Of a stretch of DNA of 64,000 nucleotides, positions 9,188-17,334 are shown one piece after another. This stretch comes from an uncultured Pseudomonas sp. GTDB lineage: Bacteria > Pseudomonadota > Gammaproteobacteria > Pseudomonadales > Pseudomonadaceae. A program made the translations under genes and the position numbers. Each line of letters opens with the position of its first letter. The first letter of the stretch is position 1. Under the pieces are notes generated by a model. It had not been told where the DNA came from. It ran no database searches and saw only the letters and a list, made by a program, of their open reading frames with translations. The stretch is from contig NZ_CAMPHI010000021.1 of NCBI RefSeq assembly GCF_946885955.1, positions 1 to 64,000 of the forward strand, written 5' to 3'.

Positions 9188-9739
9188 ATGTCGTTGCGCG
9201 CCTTTGCCATCTCCGTGTTGTTGACTGCCAGCGCCGCCCCGGCTTTGGCCAGCGAATGCCCCGAGCTGTTGCAGGGCGAGCTGACCCAGTTGCGCAGCAA
9301 GGACAGTATCGATCTGTGCAAGCGCTTTGCCGGCAAGCCGCTACTGGTGGTCAATACCGCCAGTTACTGTGGCTTCACCCCGCAGTTCAAAGGGCTGGAA
9401 GCGCTCTATCAGCGCTACAAGGGCGAGGGCCTGGAGGTACTCGGCGTACCCTCCGACGACTTCAAACAGGAAGCCGGCAGTGCCGAGGAGACCGCCAAGG
9501 TCTGCTACGTCAATTACGGCGTGACCTTCACCATGAGCGAGCCGCAACGGGTCAGCGGCGCCGATGCCATCGGCCTGTTCAAGGGGCTGGCGGCGCAGAG
9601 CCAGGCGCCGGGTTGGAACTTCTTCAAGTACGTCGTCGACCGCCAGGGCAGGGTGGTCGCGAGCTTCCCCAGTACCACCCTGACCGATGATCCCGAGCTG
9701 CTCGCCGCATTGCAGAAGGCCATCGCTTCGACGCCCTGA
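9188..9739 (+). CDS. glutathione peroxidase family protein, exported
   Basis: A 183-residue thioredoxin-fold peroxidase with a signal peptide (cleavage probably after ALA, about residue 21), so periplasmic. The peroxidatic cysteine is C61 in [14 protein letters not shown], with Cys where animal enzymes have selenocysteine. The second motif is altered ([11 protein letters not shown] instead of the usual CNQFGxQEP), and WNFFKYVVD carries the conserved Trp. C106 in KVCYVNYGV is placed like the resolving Cys of thioredoxin-dependent members. The substrate is probably hydroperoxide and the reductant unknown. The same gene follows the MFS transporter in P. aeruginosa. Confidence 0.88.
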   Translation: MSLRAFAISVLLTASAAPALASECPELLQGELTQLRSKDSIDLCKRFAGKPLLVVNTASYCGFTPQFKGLEALYQRYKGEGLEVLGVPSDDFKQEAGSAEETAKVCYVNYGVTFTMSEPQRVSGADAIGLFKGLAAQSQAPGWNFFKYVVDRQGRVVASFPSTTLTDDPELLAALQKAIASTP

Positions 9740-9868
9740 AGCTGATCGCCGCTAGCCCATCGCCAGTCACCCATCTGGGCGATGGGAGCGGCTCGCACTC
9801 CTCCTTACACTTGCTGGCACGTCGGACGCAGTCTCCCGGCGCCAACAATAATAATCAGGAGGCATCCC

Positions 9869-10795
9869 ATGCGTCGTACCTTCACCACTGCACTGGCCGG
9901 TCTGGCCCTCCTCGGCGCCGTCGAGGCTCACGCTGGTTACACCCAAACCAAGTACCCGATCGTACTGGTGCATGGTGTCACCGGTTTCGACACCATCGGC
10001 GGTTTGATCAACTATTTCCACACCATTCCCTGGAACCTCGAGCGCGACGGCGCCAAGGTTTATGTCGCCAGCGTTTCCGCGTTGAACGACAGCGAGCAGC
10101 GTGGTGCTGCGCTGGCGCAACAGATCGTGCCCTGGGCCGGGGCCAACGGTGGCAAGGTCAACCTGATCGGCCACAGCCAGGGTTCGCCGACCTCGCGTGT
10201 CGCCGCCTCCCTGCGCCCGGACCTGGTGGCCTCGGTGACCTCGGTCGATGGCGTCAACAAGGGCTCGAAGGTGGCCGATGTACTGCGCGGGGTAATTCCG
10301 CCGAATAGCGCTATCGAAGGTGGTGCCAACGCTCTGGCCAATGCCCTGGGTGCGGTGATCAACCTCCTGTCCGGTTCCAGCAACCCGCAGAGCGGTATCG
10401 ATGCGCTGAAAACCCTGACCACGGCTGGCACCGCCGCGCTCAATAGCCGTCACCCGTGGGGCGTCAATACCAGCAGCTACTGCGCCAAGTCGACTGAAGT
10501 GCAAAACGTGCGCGGCTATAGCATCCGTTACTTCTCCTGGACCGGTAACGCCTCTTACACCAACGTCTTCGACGCGGTTGACCCGTTTCTGGCAATCACC
10601 GGTCTGGCCTTCGGCGGCGAGAAGAACGATGGTCTGGTCGGTGTCTGTTCGACCTACCTGGGTCAGGTGTTGGGCGACAGCTACAACATGAACCATGTCG
10701 ATGCGATCAACCATCTGTTCGGCATCCGTGGCTGGACCGATCCGGTATCGCTGTATCGTCAGCATGCCAATCGCCTGAAAAACAAAGGCGTCTGA
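9869..10795 (+). CDS. lipA: secreted triacylglycerol lipase, class I (LipA type)
   Basis: A 308-residue alpha/beta hydrolase with a signal peptide ending near HAG (about residue 23). The oxyanion motif VHGVTGFD is at 34-41. The catalytic triad is S103 in GHSQG, D254 in KNDGLVG and H276 in NMNHVD. C205 and C260 match the single disulfide of Pseudomonas lipases. The C terminus closely resembles P. aeruginosa LipA. The nucleophile elbow has Gln where P. aeruginosa LipA has His. ATG 9869 has AGGAGG seven bases upstream. A foldase gene follows, so export is probably Sec then type II secretion. Confidence 0.94.
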   Translation: MRRTFTTALAGLALLGAVEAHAGYTQTKYPIVLVHGVTGFDTIGGLINYFHTIPWNLERDGAKVYVASVSALNDSEQRGAALAQQIVPWAGANGGKVNLIGHSQGSPTSRVAASLRPDLVASVTSVDGVNKGSKVADVLRGVIPPNSAIEGGANALANALGAVINLLSGSSNPQSGIDALKTLTTAGTAALNSRHPWGVNTSSYCAKSTEVQNVRGYSIRYFSWTGNASYTNVFDAVDPFLAITGLAFGGEKNDGLVGVCSTYLGQVLGDSYNMNHVDAINHLFGIRGWTDPVSLYRQHANRLKNKGV

Positions 10796-10818
10796 TCGTC
10801 TCGATAGTTGTTCAACTG

Positions 10819-10852
10819 AACGCCCGGCGGATTTAGCATCCTGTCGGGCGTT
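10819..10852 (+). terminator. hairpin between lipase and foldase genes
   Basis: Inverted repeat AACGCCCG (10819-10826) and CGGGCGTT (10845-10852) with an 18-base loop, followed by TTGGCGTTTTTC. It could act as a partial terminator or mRNA-end stabiliser, giving more lipase than foldase from one transcript. The large loop makes full termination uncertain. Confidence 0.5.
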
Positions 10853-10897
10853 TGGCGTTTTTCCCCGTCGCTCAGCTACAAGCTTCCCGGAGGTCGC

Positions 10898-11977
10898 GTG
10901 AATCTGCCCCATCGCGTTATCTGGCCGACTGCCGCATTGGTGGTCGTGACCGCTGCCGTCACCCTCTACTGGCAATGGCCGGCGCCACCGTCGTCCGCGC
11001 CCGTGGCGGCCATCGCACCTGCTGTCGCTCCCGTGCCCGCATCAGTCGCGAGTGCCGATACGATAGTCGCCACGGCGGCACAGAAACAGGATGCGCCGAC
11101 CCGTTTTGCCCACTTGCCAAGCATCCAGGGTACCGAGGTAGATGGCGAACTGAAGACCGATAGCGCCGGTAATCTGGTGCTGCAACTGGCGGTGCGCGAT
11201 TACTTCGATTACTTCCTCAGCGCCGTCGATCAGGCCGGGCTTGATGTCGCGGTCGGCGCGTTATTGGCGGATGCCGACTCGCGGTTGCAGGAGCCTGCCC
11301 TCGGTCAACTGATCGGCCTGCTCGGCAATTATCTGGATTACAAACGGGCCAGTCTGGAGTTGATGCAACAGCCACTGAGCGCGCAACAGCAAGCGCGGCC
11401 GGAGAACCAGCTGGCGGCCCTGCAACAAGCGTTCAACAGCCTGGAGCAACTGCGTCGCGCGCATTTTTCGGCGGCGCAGACCGAGGCCCTGTTCGGTGCC
11501 GAGGAGGCTTACGCACGCTACACCCTCGACAGCCTGGCGCTGCAGGCGCGCGAGGACCTGAGCGCGCAGAGCCGGGCCGAGCTGCAGGAACAACTGCGCG
11601 CGCAATTGCCTGACGCCATGCGCGCCAGCGAAGAGCGGCAAAGTCAGGCGCTGGAACTGCAGGCGCAAAGCGAACGACTCTGGCAACAGGGCGCCAGCGA
11701 GCAACAACAGCGCGAGTTTCTGGCGAAGAACTATACAGCGCAGACGGTCGAGCGTTTACTGCTCGAGCAGCGCAACGAACGCGACTGGCAGCAACGCTAT
11801 GCGGACTATCGCAACGAGCTGGCCAAGCTTCAGGGCGATGGCCTGAGCCCGGCGGATCAGCAGCGCGAGCAGCAACGTTTGCGTCAGCGCCTATTCAATG
11901 AGAGCGATCAGCACCGAGTCGACACCTATGACGCCATTGCCGCCAAACAGCAGGATCCGCAAGCCGCCGAAATGTAA
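10898..11977 (+). CDS. lifO: lipase-specific foldase (lipase chaperone)
   Basis: A 359-residue steric chaperone anchored in the inner membrane and facing the periplasm, required to fold the neighbouring lipase. It has an N-terminal transmembrane helix (about 8-25), a variable Ala/Pro linker (28-65), then a helical, Gln/Glu/Arg-rich chaperone domain. The family signature RxxFDYFLSA is at 100-109. GTG 10898 has CCCGGAGG just upstream. It follows the lipase by about 100 bases that contain a hairpin. Length is typical of the family. Confidence 0.93.
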   Translation: MNLPHRVIWPTAALVVVTAAVTLYWQWPAPPSSAPVAAIAPAVAPVPASVASADTIVATAAQKQDAPTRFAHLPSIQGTEVDGELKTDSAGNLVLQLAVRDYFDYFLSAVDQAGLDVAVGALLADADSRLQEPALGQLIGLLGNYLDYKRASLELMQQPLSAQQQARPENQLAALQQAFNSLEQLRRAHFSAAQTEALFGAEEAYARYTLDSLALQAREDLSAQSRAELQEQLRAQLPDAMRASEERQSQALELQAQSERLWQQGASEQQQREFLAKNYTAQTVERLLLEQRNERDWQQRYADYRNELAKLQGDGLSPADQQREQQRLRQRLFNESDQHRVDTYDAIAAKQQDPQAAEM

Positions 11978-11995
11978 GCGCTGGAAGCCGTCGCG

Positions 11996-13774
11996 ATGAC
12001 CCAGGCGCATGAAGAACGCTTGTTGCTGGCCCAGCAAAAGCGCGGTTATCGCAACCTGCGTTTTACCCGTGTGTTGGAGGCGGGGTTCCTCGAGCACCGT
12101 GTGCAGCGCATGCGCCGACGACTGTTACTGGTAGTCGGCATCGCCATCGTCTTTCAGCTGATCTACTGCGTGCTCGACCTGTGGTTATTGCCGCTGACGG
12201 TGAGCCTGTCGGTTATCCCGCTACGCCTGCTGGCGATACTCTGGGTGGCCGGCGGCTTTTCCTATTGCCGCCACCCCCAGACCCCGCCCCGGCACGCCTT
12301 GCTCGCCTATGTCGGCGCCTATTGGCTGAATGGCGCTTGCGTCGTGCTGATAATCTACGTTTCAGCGGCATTGGGCACGCCCATGCCTTACGACGGACTA
12401 TTTCTGATTCTGCTGTTCGGCTATGTACTGCTCGGGGTTTCGTTCCGTGCGATCAGCGTAGCGGCATGGGGTTTCTGTCTGTTGTTTTTGCTGATTGGCC
12501 TGGTGCTCGGCGACGGCGGTGCGACGCTGGCGTTTCAGGGGCTGTTCCTGACTTGCGCGAACCTGATCGGCAGTGTTGGTGCCTATCTGCAGGAGCATGG
12601 CCAGCGCGGCGCCTGGCTCAACCTGCGCTTGCTCGATCTGGCCCGGCAGCGTGCCGAAGCCGACGATGCGCGCAAGCTGCGCCTGCTCGCCGCCGCCAGC
12701 CATGACCTGCGTCAACCGCTCAATGCCATGGGGCTCTATGCCCAGCATCTGCTTGAGCAGAGCAAGGAGCCGGAAACGCGTCAGGTCAGCAGCCGCCTGG
12801 CTATTTCGGTCGAGCAGCTCAGCCGCTTATTGCAATCCTTGTTCGATTACACACGCCTGACTCTGCCCGGCGGCGTGCAGGTCAAACCGGAAGTATTTGC
12901 CCTGCGGCCTTTGCTGGACCGTCTCGCTGCGGAGTCGCGTGGCGAGGCCAGGGGGCAGGGGATCGAACTGGACATGCACTGCGCCGATCTCTGGGTGCGC
13001 AGCGATCCTTTGCTGCTCGAACGGGTGTTGCGCAACCTGCTGGCCAACGCGTTGCGCCATGCCCAGGCGCAGCGGGTGACGCTGAGCGCGCGTGAAGGCG
13101 CGGGTGGCGTCTTGCTGGATGTTGCCGATGATGGCTGTGGTTTGAGTGTCGAAGAGCAGGCGCAGGTATTCGAGGAATTCAATCAGCTCGATAATCCCGG
13201 GCGCAACGCCGAACACGGGCTGGGGCTGGGCCTGGCGATCGTCAAACAGCTGGCGGCGCTGATGGATCACCCGCTGCGCCTGCGTTCCAGTCGCGGCGAA
13301 GGGGCCTGTTTCACCCTGCGCCTGCCGCTGGCCGAGGCGGGCGTCGCTCAGTCTCGGGCGCCGCTCGGCGCCGCTCTGTCGGGGCGCGTGCTGTTGCTCG
13401 AGGACGACAACGCCAGCCGCGAAGCGCTCGCCGGGCTGCTGCGCCGCTGGGGCTGCGAAGTCTGGGACTGCGCCGACCTGGACAGTGCGCGGCAATGCCT
13501 GGCGCAGGCGACGCCGGATCTGCTGATCAGCGATTACCGCTTGGCCGCCGCGGAGGATGGCCTGCGTGCGATCGAACGTCTGCGCGAGGACGCCGGAAGG
13601 ATGCTGCCGGCGCTATTGGTCACTGCCGATATCAGCCCGCAATTGCAGGAACGCTTTACCGCCGCCCATGTCCACCTGCTCGGCAAGCCCCTGTTACCGG
13701 CGCGTCTGCGTCAGGCGTTGGCGGTGCTGTTGCCGGCACCGGCACCGGCCGAGGCGAGCCAGGAGCGTAACTAG
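11996..13774 (+). CDS. hybrid sensor histidine kinase / receiver protein
   Basis: A 592-residue inner-membrane signalling protein. Residues about 42-200 hold six or so transmembrane helices with no periplasmic sensor domain. Then come a HisKA domain with the phospho-acceptor H236 in AASHDLRQPLN, an ATPase domain with NLLANALRHA and the G-rich boxes VADDGCGLS and GLGLGLAIVKQ, and a C-terminal receiver with D513 in LISDYRL and a GKPLLP lysine. It starts 18 bases after the foldase stop codon, so it may be read through from the lipase genes. The convergent LuxR-type regulator is a plausible partner. The signal is unknown. Confidence 0.9.
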   Translation: MTQAHEERLLLAQQKRGYRNLRFTRVLEAGFLEHRVQRMRRRLLLVVGIAIVFQLIYCVLDLWLLPLTVSLSVIPLRLLAILWVAGGFSYCRHPQTPPRHALLAYVGAYWLNGACVVLIIYVSAALGTPMPYDGLFLILLFGYVLLGVSFRAISVAAWGFCLLFLLIGLVLGDGGATLAFQGLFLTCANLIGSVGAYLQEHGQRGAWLNLRLLDLARQRAEADDARKLRLLAAASHDLRQPLNAMGLYAQHLLEQSKEPETRQVSSRLAISVEQLSRLLQSLFDYTRLTLPGGVQVKPEVFALRPLLDRLAAESRGEARGQGIELDMHCADLWVRSDPLLLERVLRNLLANALRHAQAQRVTLSAREGAGGVLLDVADDGCGLSVEEQAQVFEEFNQLDNPGRNAEHGLGLGLAIVKQLAALMDHPLRLRSSRGEGACFTLRLPLAEAGVAQSRAPLGAALSGRVLLLEDDNASREALAGLLRRWGCEVWDCADLDSARQCLAQATPDLLISDYRLAAAEDGLRAIERLREDAGRMLPALLVTADISPQLQERFTAAHVHLLGKPLLPARLRQALAVLLPAPAPAEASQERN

Positions 13775-13834
13775 GGGCAGGAGGCCAGCGGCGGACAAGG
13801 CTGACACCATGTCCGCCCTACCGACGCGCGCTTC

Positions 13835-13855
13835 GTAGCCTGGATGAAATCCGGG
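13835..13855. repeat. single REP (GTAGCCTGGAT variant)
   Basis: A solo REP reading GTAGCCTGGATGAAATCCGG, one base different in the left arm from the copies at 4120 and 35555. It lies in the convergent gap between the hybrid kinase and the response regulator. No inverted partner is seen nearby. Confidence 0.7.
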
Positions 13856-13936
13856 AAAGGCTGACGGTAGGTACCGTTTTCGGATTGCCGCTGATGAGTT
13901 TTCTGCTGAGCCTCCAGCCGACATGAGCGATCCAGG

Positions 13937-13962
13937 CAGGCCGTGAAAAACTACCTGCTAGA
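13937..13962. repeat. short end-type copy of the MITE-like family
   Basis: A 26-base copy of the family tip, CAGGCCGTGAAAAACTACCT followed by GCTAGA, missing one T compared with the full element at 19938. It overlaps the TAG stop codon of the LuxR-type gene (13958-13960 on the minus strand). Similar short copies at gene ends are at 40580 and 46196. Confidence 0.55.
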
Positions 13963-14572
13963 GCCAACCTCGTTGCCGCGCGGCACTGACGCAGGCGGTT
14001 CGGGTGTGGGCGTCGAGCTCCTGGAATAGCGCCTTGAGATGGGTTTTCACCGTGTCTTCGGAGACGCCCAGTTGGCGGCTGATGGCTTTGTTCGGCAGGC
14101 CGTCGGCCAGCAGCATGAGGATCTCCTGCTGCCGAGGGGTGAGCTGCGAGCGTTCGTTGGTCGGCGGCGGCAGGGTTTCGCCGAGCAGCACCCGGGTGAC
14201 CGCCTGGCGCAGTTCGTCGCTGTTGGCGCTTTTCGGGATAAAACCCAAGGCGCCGGCTGCGATGGCCGCCTGGGCGTCGAGCGTGGAGTCACTGGCGCTG
14301 AGAATCGCTACCGGAGCCATCCGCCCTTGCTGCTGCCAGCGCTGCAGCAGCTCCAGGCCGGGCACGTCCGGCAGACGCAGGTCGAGCAGCACCAGGTCGA
14401 ACTCTTGTTTGTCGAGCCAGGTCTCGGCTTCGGCCGCGGTTTCTGCGGTGCGAATCAGCAGGTCCGGGCACAGGGGCGCCAGCGCCAGGCTGAGACCGTC
14501 GAGGAAGATGCGGTGGTCGTCCACCAGCAACAGGCAAAGCTGCGCTGGCAGGGCAGTACAAAGTGCAATCAT
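13958..14572 (-). CDS. LuxR/NarL-family response regulator
   Basis: A 204-residue regulator. The receiver domain (about 10-125) has acidic residues D18/D19, phospho-acceptor D64 in LVLLDLRLPD, S92 and K114. The C-terminal LuxR-type helix-turn-helix spans about 140-204, with SQLTPRQQEIL and NKAISRQLGVSEDTVKTHLK. ATG 14572 is chosen because the receiver begins soon after it; the open frame extends 19 codons further. It faces the hybrid kinase and may be its output regulator. Its targets cannot be read from the sequence. Confidence 0.9.
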   Translation of the reverse strand: MIALCTALPAQLCLLLVDDHRIFLDGLSLALAPLCPDLLIRTAETAAEAETWLDKQEFDLVLLDLRLPDVPGLELLQRWQQQGRMAPVAILSASDSTLDAQAAIAAGALGFIPKSANSDELRQAVTRVLLGETLPPPTNERSQLTPRQQEILMLLADGLPNKAISRQLGVSEDTVKTHLKALFQELDAHTRTACVSAARQRGWL

Positions 14573-14807
14573 GGTTGTCTCACGCTGCTTCTTATTGTGT
14601 TCTAGCGTCGCGGCGCGAGTGTAACGCAAATCGCCCAGGCAATTGGATGCCGTAAGTCACGTCCGCGGTGGGCGGCTGGGTTGGGGCGACAATCGAATCG
14701 ACAACCGCATCGGCGTATTCCCGGTCTGCGTCGAATGCATGCTTCAAACCGGCGCTAGAGGATCAGAAGCGCTACGCCGCCATGGAGTTCCGCAGCACGA
14801 CGGGTTC

Positions 14808-15287
14808 TCAGGCCACTTGGCTGACGTTGCCGACGCAGCGTTTCCAGGCTTCGATAAAGTCGCGCAGACGACCGCGAGGCTGAAACACCTGGCGCCACAC
14901 ACGGGCCAATCCGAGCAGGTCGTCGGCCGCCGGTAAAGGGCTGTTCTGCATTTCGACCATCAGCCAGGCAATCGCCGTGGCGTAGCGCAGATTGACGGTC
15001 AGCTCCAGATGCGGGGCGGCGAGGAACGCGTGCTGGCTGGCCAGGCCGCGGACCTGGCTGGCCAGCTCCGGATCGAGCGCCAGATGCAGATCCCAGAGCT
15101 GCTGATGGCGTAACGCGGCGATGCGGTAAAGGCCATAGCCATGGCTGTCGTCGAGCGCTGTCCCTAGCCCTGATTGGCTGGCCGCCGCGCCCAGCAGCAG
15201 GGCTTCGGCGGATGGTGAGTGGCGCCCCAGATAAATCAGCGTGGGGCGGATTACGTGCTGTGACAGGTCGCAAGCTGCAATACCCAT
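14808..15287 (-). CDS. conserved hypothetical protein, 159 residues
   Basis: I do not recognise a named family. ATG 15287 is preferred because GCGAGGG lies just upstream on the minus strand; an earlier start would add eight residues. The N terminus (DLSQHVIRPTLIYLG) leads to a segment LLLGAAASQSGLGT, a layout recalling the catalytic part of phage-type lysozyme-like proteins, where E or Q precedes SGLG. The C terminus is helical with Trp, Arg and Cys. It has no signal peptide or membrane segment. It is probably a real gene from base composition and its start site. Confidence 0.6.
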   Translation of the reverse strand: MGIAACDLSQHVIRPTLIYLGRHSPSAEALLLGAAASQSGLGTALDDSHGYGLYRIAALRHQQLWDLHLALDPELASQVRGLASQHAFLAAPHLELTVNLRYATAIAWLMVEMQNSPLPAADDLLGLARVWRQVFQPRGRLRDFIEAWKRCVGNVSQVA

Positions 15288-15491
15288 AGGACCCTCGCGA
15301 AAGGTGGCCAATGGGGCCGGATGTTGGCAGCGTCTGACAGGTTTGAATAAAGCCCCACCGGAAGCGGAGGTTAGCCGCTTGAGTTGAAGTGTAGTGCGAT
15401 ATTCAGGCTGTAAAACGCTGTTTTTTAACTATTTTTAAACCCTTTTCAGCTTTCGGTTATTACCTATATTCCGCTTCGCAATTAACCCCGC

Positions 15492-16346
15492 TCAATCGCC
15501 TATGGCCACCGGGCGTGTCGGCTCGGTGATCCATTCGCTCCAGGAACCGGCATACAGCGGCGCCAACGGATAGCCGGCCAGGCACAGGGCAAACAGGTTG
15601 TGGCAGGCGGTCACCCCGGAGCCGCAATAGGCCACCAGCCCGCTGGCCGGACGCTGTTCCAGCTGCGCGGCGAAGCGCTGGCGCAGCTGTTCGGCCGGCA
15701 GAAAGCGGCCGTCGCTGCCCAGGTTGTCGGTGAAGACCGCGCAGCGGGCACCGGGGATATGCCCGGCGACCGTGTCGAGGGGTTCCACTTCGCCGCGAAA
15801 GCGCGGCAGCGCGCGGGCGTCGAGCAGGGTCAACTGTGGGTCGTGCAGGCGTTGCTGCAGCTGTTCGGCATCTATTAGCAGAGAGGCGTCCGGAGACCCG
15901 GTGAAGTCGCCGGCAGGCGCCGTTACCGGGTTTTGGCTCAACTCGGCGCCGGCTTCGCGCCAAGCCTTGAGGCCTCCATCGAGCAGATAGACACCCTCGC
16001 GCTTGCCCAGCCAGGCGAGCAACCACCAGGCGCGGGCGGCGAAGGCGCCGGGGCCGTCGTCATAGAGCACCACCTCGCTATCGTTACTCACCCCCCACTC
16101 GCGCAGGCGCTGCATCAGCTGCGTGGCATCCGGCAGCGGGTGACGCCCGGTAACGCCGCGTTGCACCGGCGCGCTCAGGTCGCGCTCGAGATCGGCGAAG
16201 CAGGCTCCGGGAATATGCCCCTCGGCATAGCTGCGCTGACCGTAATCCGCATCGTCGAGGGCAAAACGGCAGTCGAGGATGCGCAGGCCGGGTTGGCCAA
16301 GGCGCGTCTGTAGCGCTGCAGCAGTGATCAATTGGGCGATGGGCAT
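15492..16346 (-). CDS. sseA: thiosulfate / 3-mercaptopyruvate sulfurtransferase
   Basis: A 284-residue tandem rhodanese. The N-terminal domain (about 5-135) is inactive and the C-terminal domain carries the catalytic C241 in the loop CGSGVTA, the form typical of 3-mercaptopyruvate sulfurtransferases. Family blocks AEGHIPGA (41-48) and AGHIPGAR (194-201) are present in both halves. It transfers sulfur from mercaptopyruvate or thiosulfate to thiol or cyanide acceptors in the cytosol. It is transcribed alone. The 204-base region downstream shows no gene. Confidence 0.9.
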   Translation of the reverse strand: MPIAQLITAAALQTRLGQPGLRILDCRFALDDADYGQRSYAEGHIPGACFADLERDLSAPVQRGVTGRHPLPDATQLMQRLREWGVSNDSEVVLYDDGPGAFAARAWWLLAWLGKREGVYLLDGGLKAWREAGAELSQNPVTAPAGDFTGSPDASLLIDAEQLQQRLHDPQLTLLDARALPRFRGEVEPLDTVAGHIPGARCAVFTDNLGSDGRFLPAEQLRQRFAAQLEQRPASGLVAYCGSGVTACHNLFALCLAGYPLAPLYAGSWSEWITEPTRPVAIGD

Positions 16347-16561
16347 GGCGGGGGTCCTTTGCAGTGAATGGGCCGGCAGGGCGGTTCAATTTGACGAATA
16401 TGACCGCAAACGACAGTGAATATCCAGGCGGCGCCCGCAACACCCGCAGGTTTCAGGTCGGCGGTGCCCATCACCATCCGCCGCAGCCCACGCCCCAGGC
16501 TTGAGTTGTCGGCAGAATTCGGGATAGTGGTAGCCCCCGTAACTAAACAGACGAGGTGGCC

Positions 16562-17278
16562 GTGTACTCTCTTTTGATGGTGGTGGCTTATACCCTGCTG
16601 GCCGGCATGGCAATGCCGCTCGGCGCAGGTATTGCCAGTGCTGAACGTATCCGCCCACGCTGGCTGGAGAGCGAACTGCGCCACGGGGTGATCGCCTTCG
16701 GTGGCGGGGCACTGCTGGCCGCCGTGGCGCTGGTGCTGGTGCCGCAGGCGATCGTGCGCTTCGAACCGACGGCTGCCGCTCTATGGTTCTGCGCCGGTGG
16801 GGCGGCCTTTATGGGCCTGGATATCCTGCTCTATCGGATGAAAACCACCGCCAGCCAGATGGCCGCAATGCTGACCGATTTCGTTCCTGAATCCCTGGCT
16901 CTGGGCGCGGCCTTTGCCCATGGCGGGCAGAGCGCGGCCTTGCTGGCCATCCTCATGGCGATGCAGAACCTGCCGGAAGGCTTCAACGCCTTCCGCGAGA
17001 TGAACCGGTCCAGCAACTACAGCCGCAAGCGCCTCATCACGCTGTTCGCGGCGGCAGCTTTGCTTGGGCCAATCGCCGGTGTGTCCGGTTACCTGTGGCT
17101 GGAACATTCCCCGCAAGTGGTTGCGGCAGTGATGCTGTTCGCCGCAGGCGGCATTCTCTATTCGGTGTTTCAGGATATCGCCCCGCAGGCCAAGCTGAAT
17201 AAGCACTGGGCACCGTCGCTCGGTGCTCTGCTGGGATTCGTGCTGGGTATCGTCGGCCATATGCTGACTGGGGGCTGA
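16562..17278 (+). CDS. ZIP-family-like metal transporter
   Basis: A 238-residue membrane protein with about eight hydrophobic helices in the ZIP arrangement. The helix 4 and helix 5 equivalents read DFVPESLALGAAFAHG and MQNLPEGFNAFREM, keeping the P-E and LPEG features but lacking the histidines that usually bind metal there. GTG 16562 is chosen because ACGAGG at 16551-16556 is correctly spaced from it, whereas GTG 16556 would overlap that site. It is probably a divalent-cation permease; the metal cannot be stated. Confidence 0.78.
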   Translation: MYSLLMVVAYTLLAGMAMPLGAGIASAERIRPRWLESELRHGVIAFGGGALLAAVALVLVPQAIVRFEPTAAALWFCAGGAAFMGLDILLYRMKTTASQMAAMLTDFVPESLALGAAFAHGGQSAALLAILMAMQNLPEGFNAFREMNRSSNYSRKRLITLFAAAALLGPIAGVSGYLWLEHSPQVVAAVMLFAAGGILYSVFQDIAPQAKLNKHWAPSLGALLGFVLGIVGHMLTGG

Positions 17279-17334
17279 AGCGCGACTGCTGTATGGTGCG
17301 CACCCGATCATCATCACTGCCCGACGAGACCGCC

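Noticed and set aside
14643..14936. A 97-residue plus-strand frame between the LuxR-type gene and the 159-residue gene
   Set aside because: It overlaps the antisense strand of the 159-residue gene, with no ribosome site or family resemblance.
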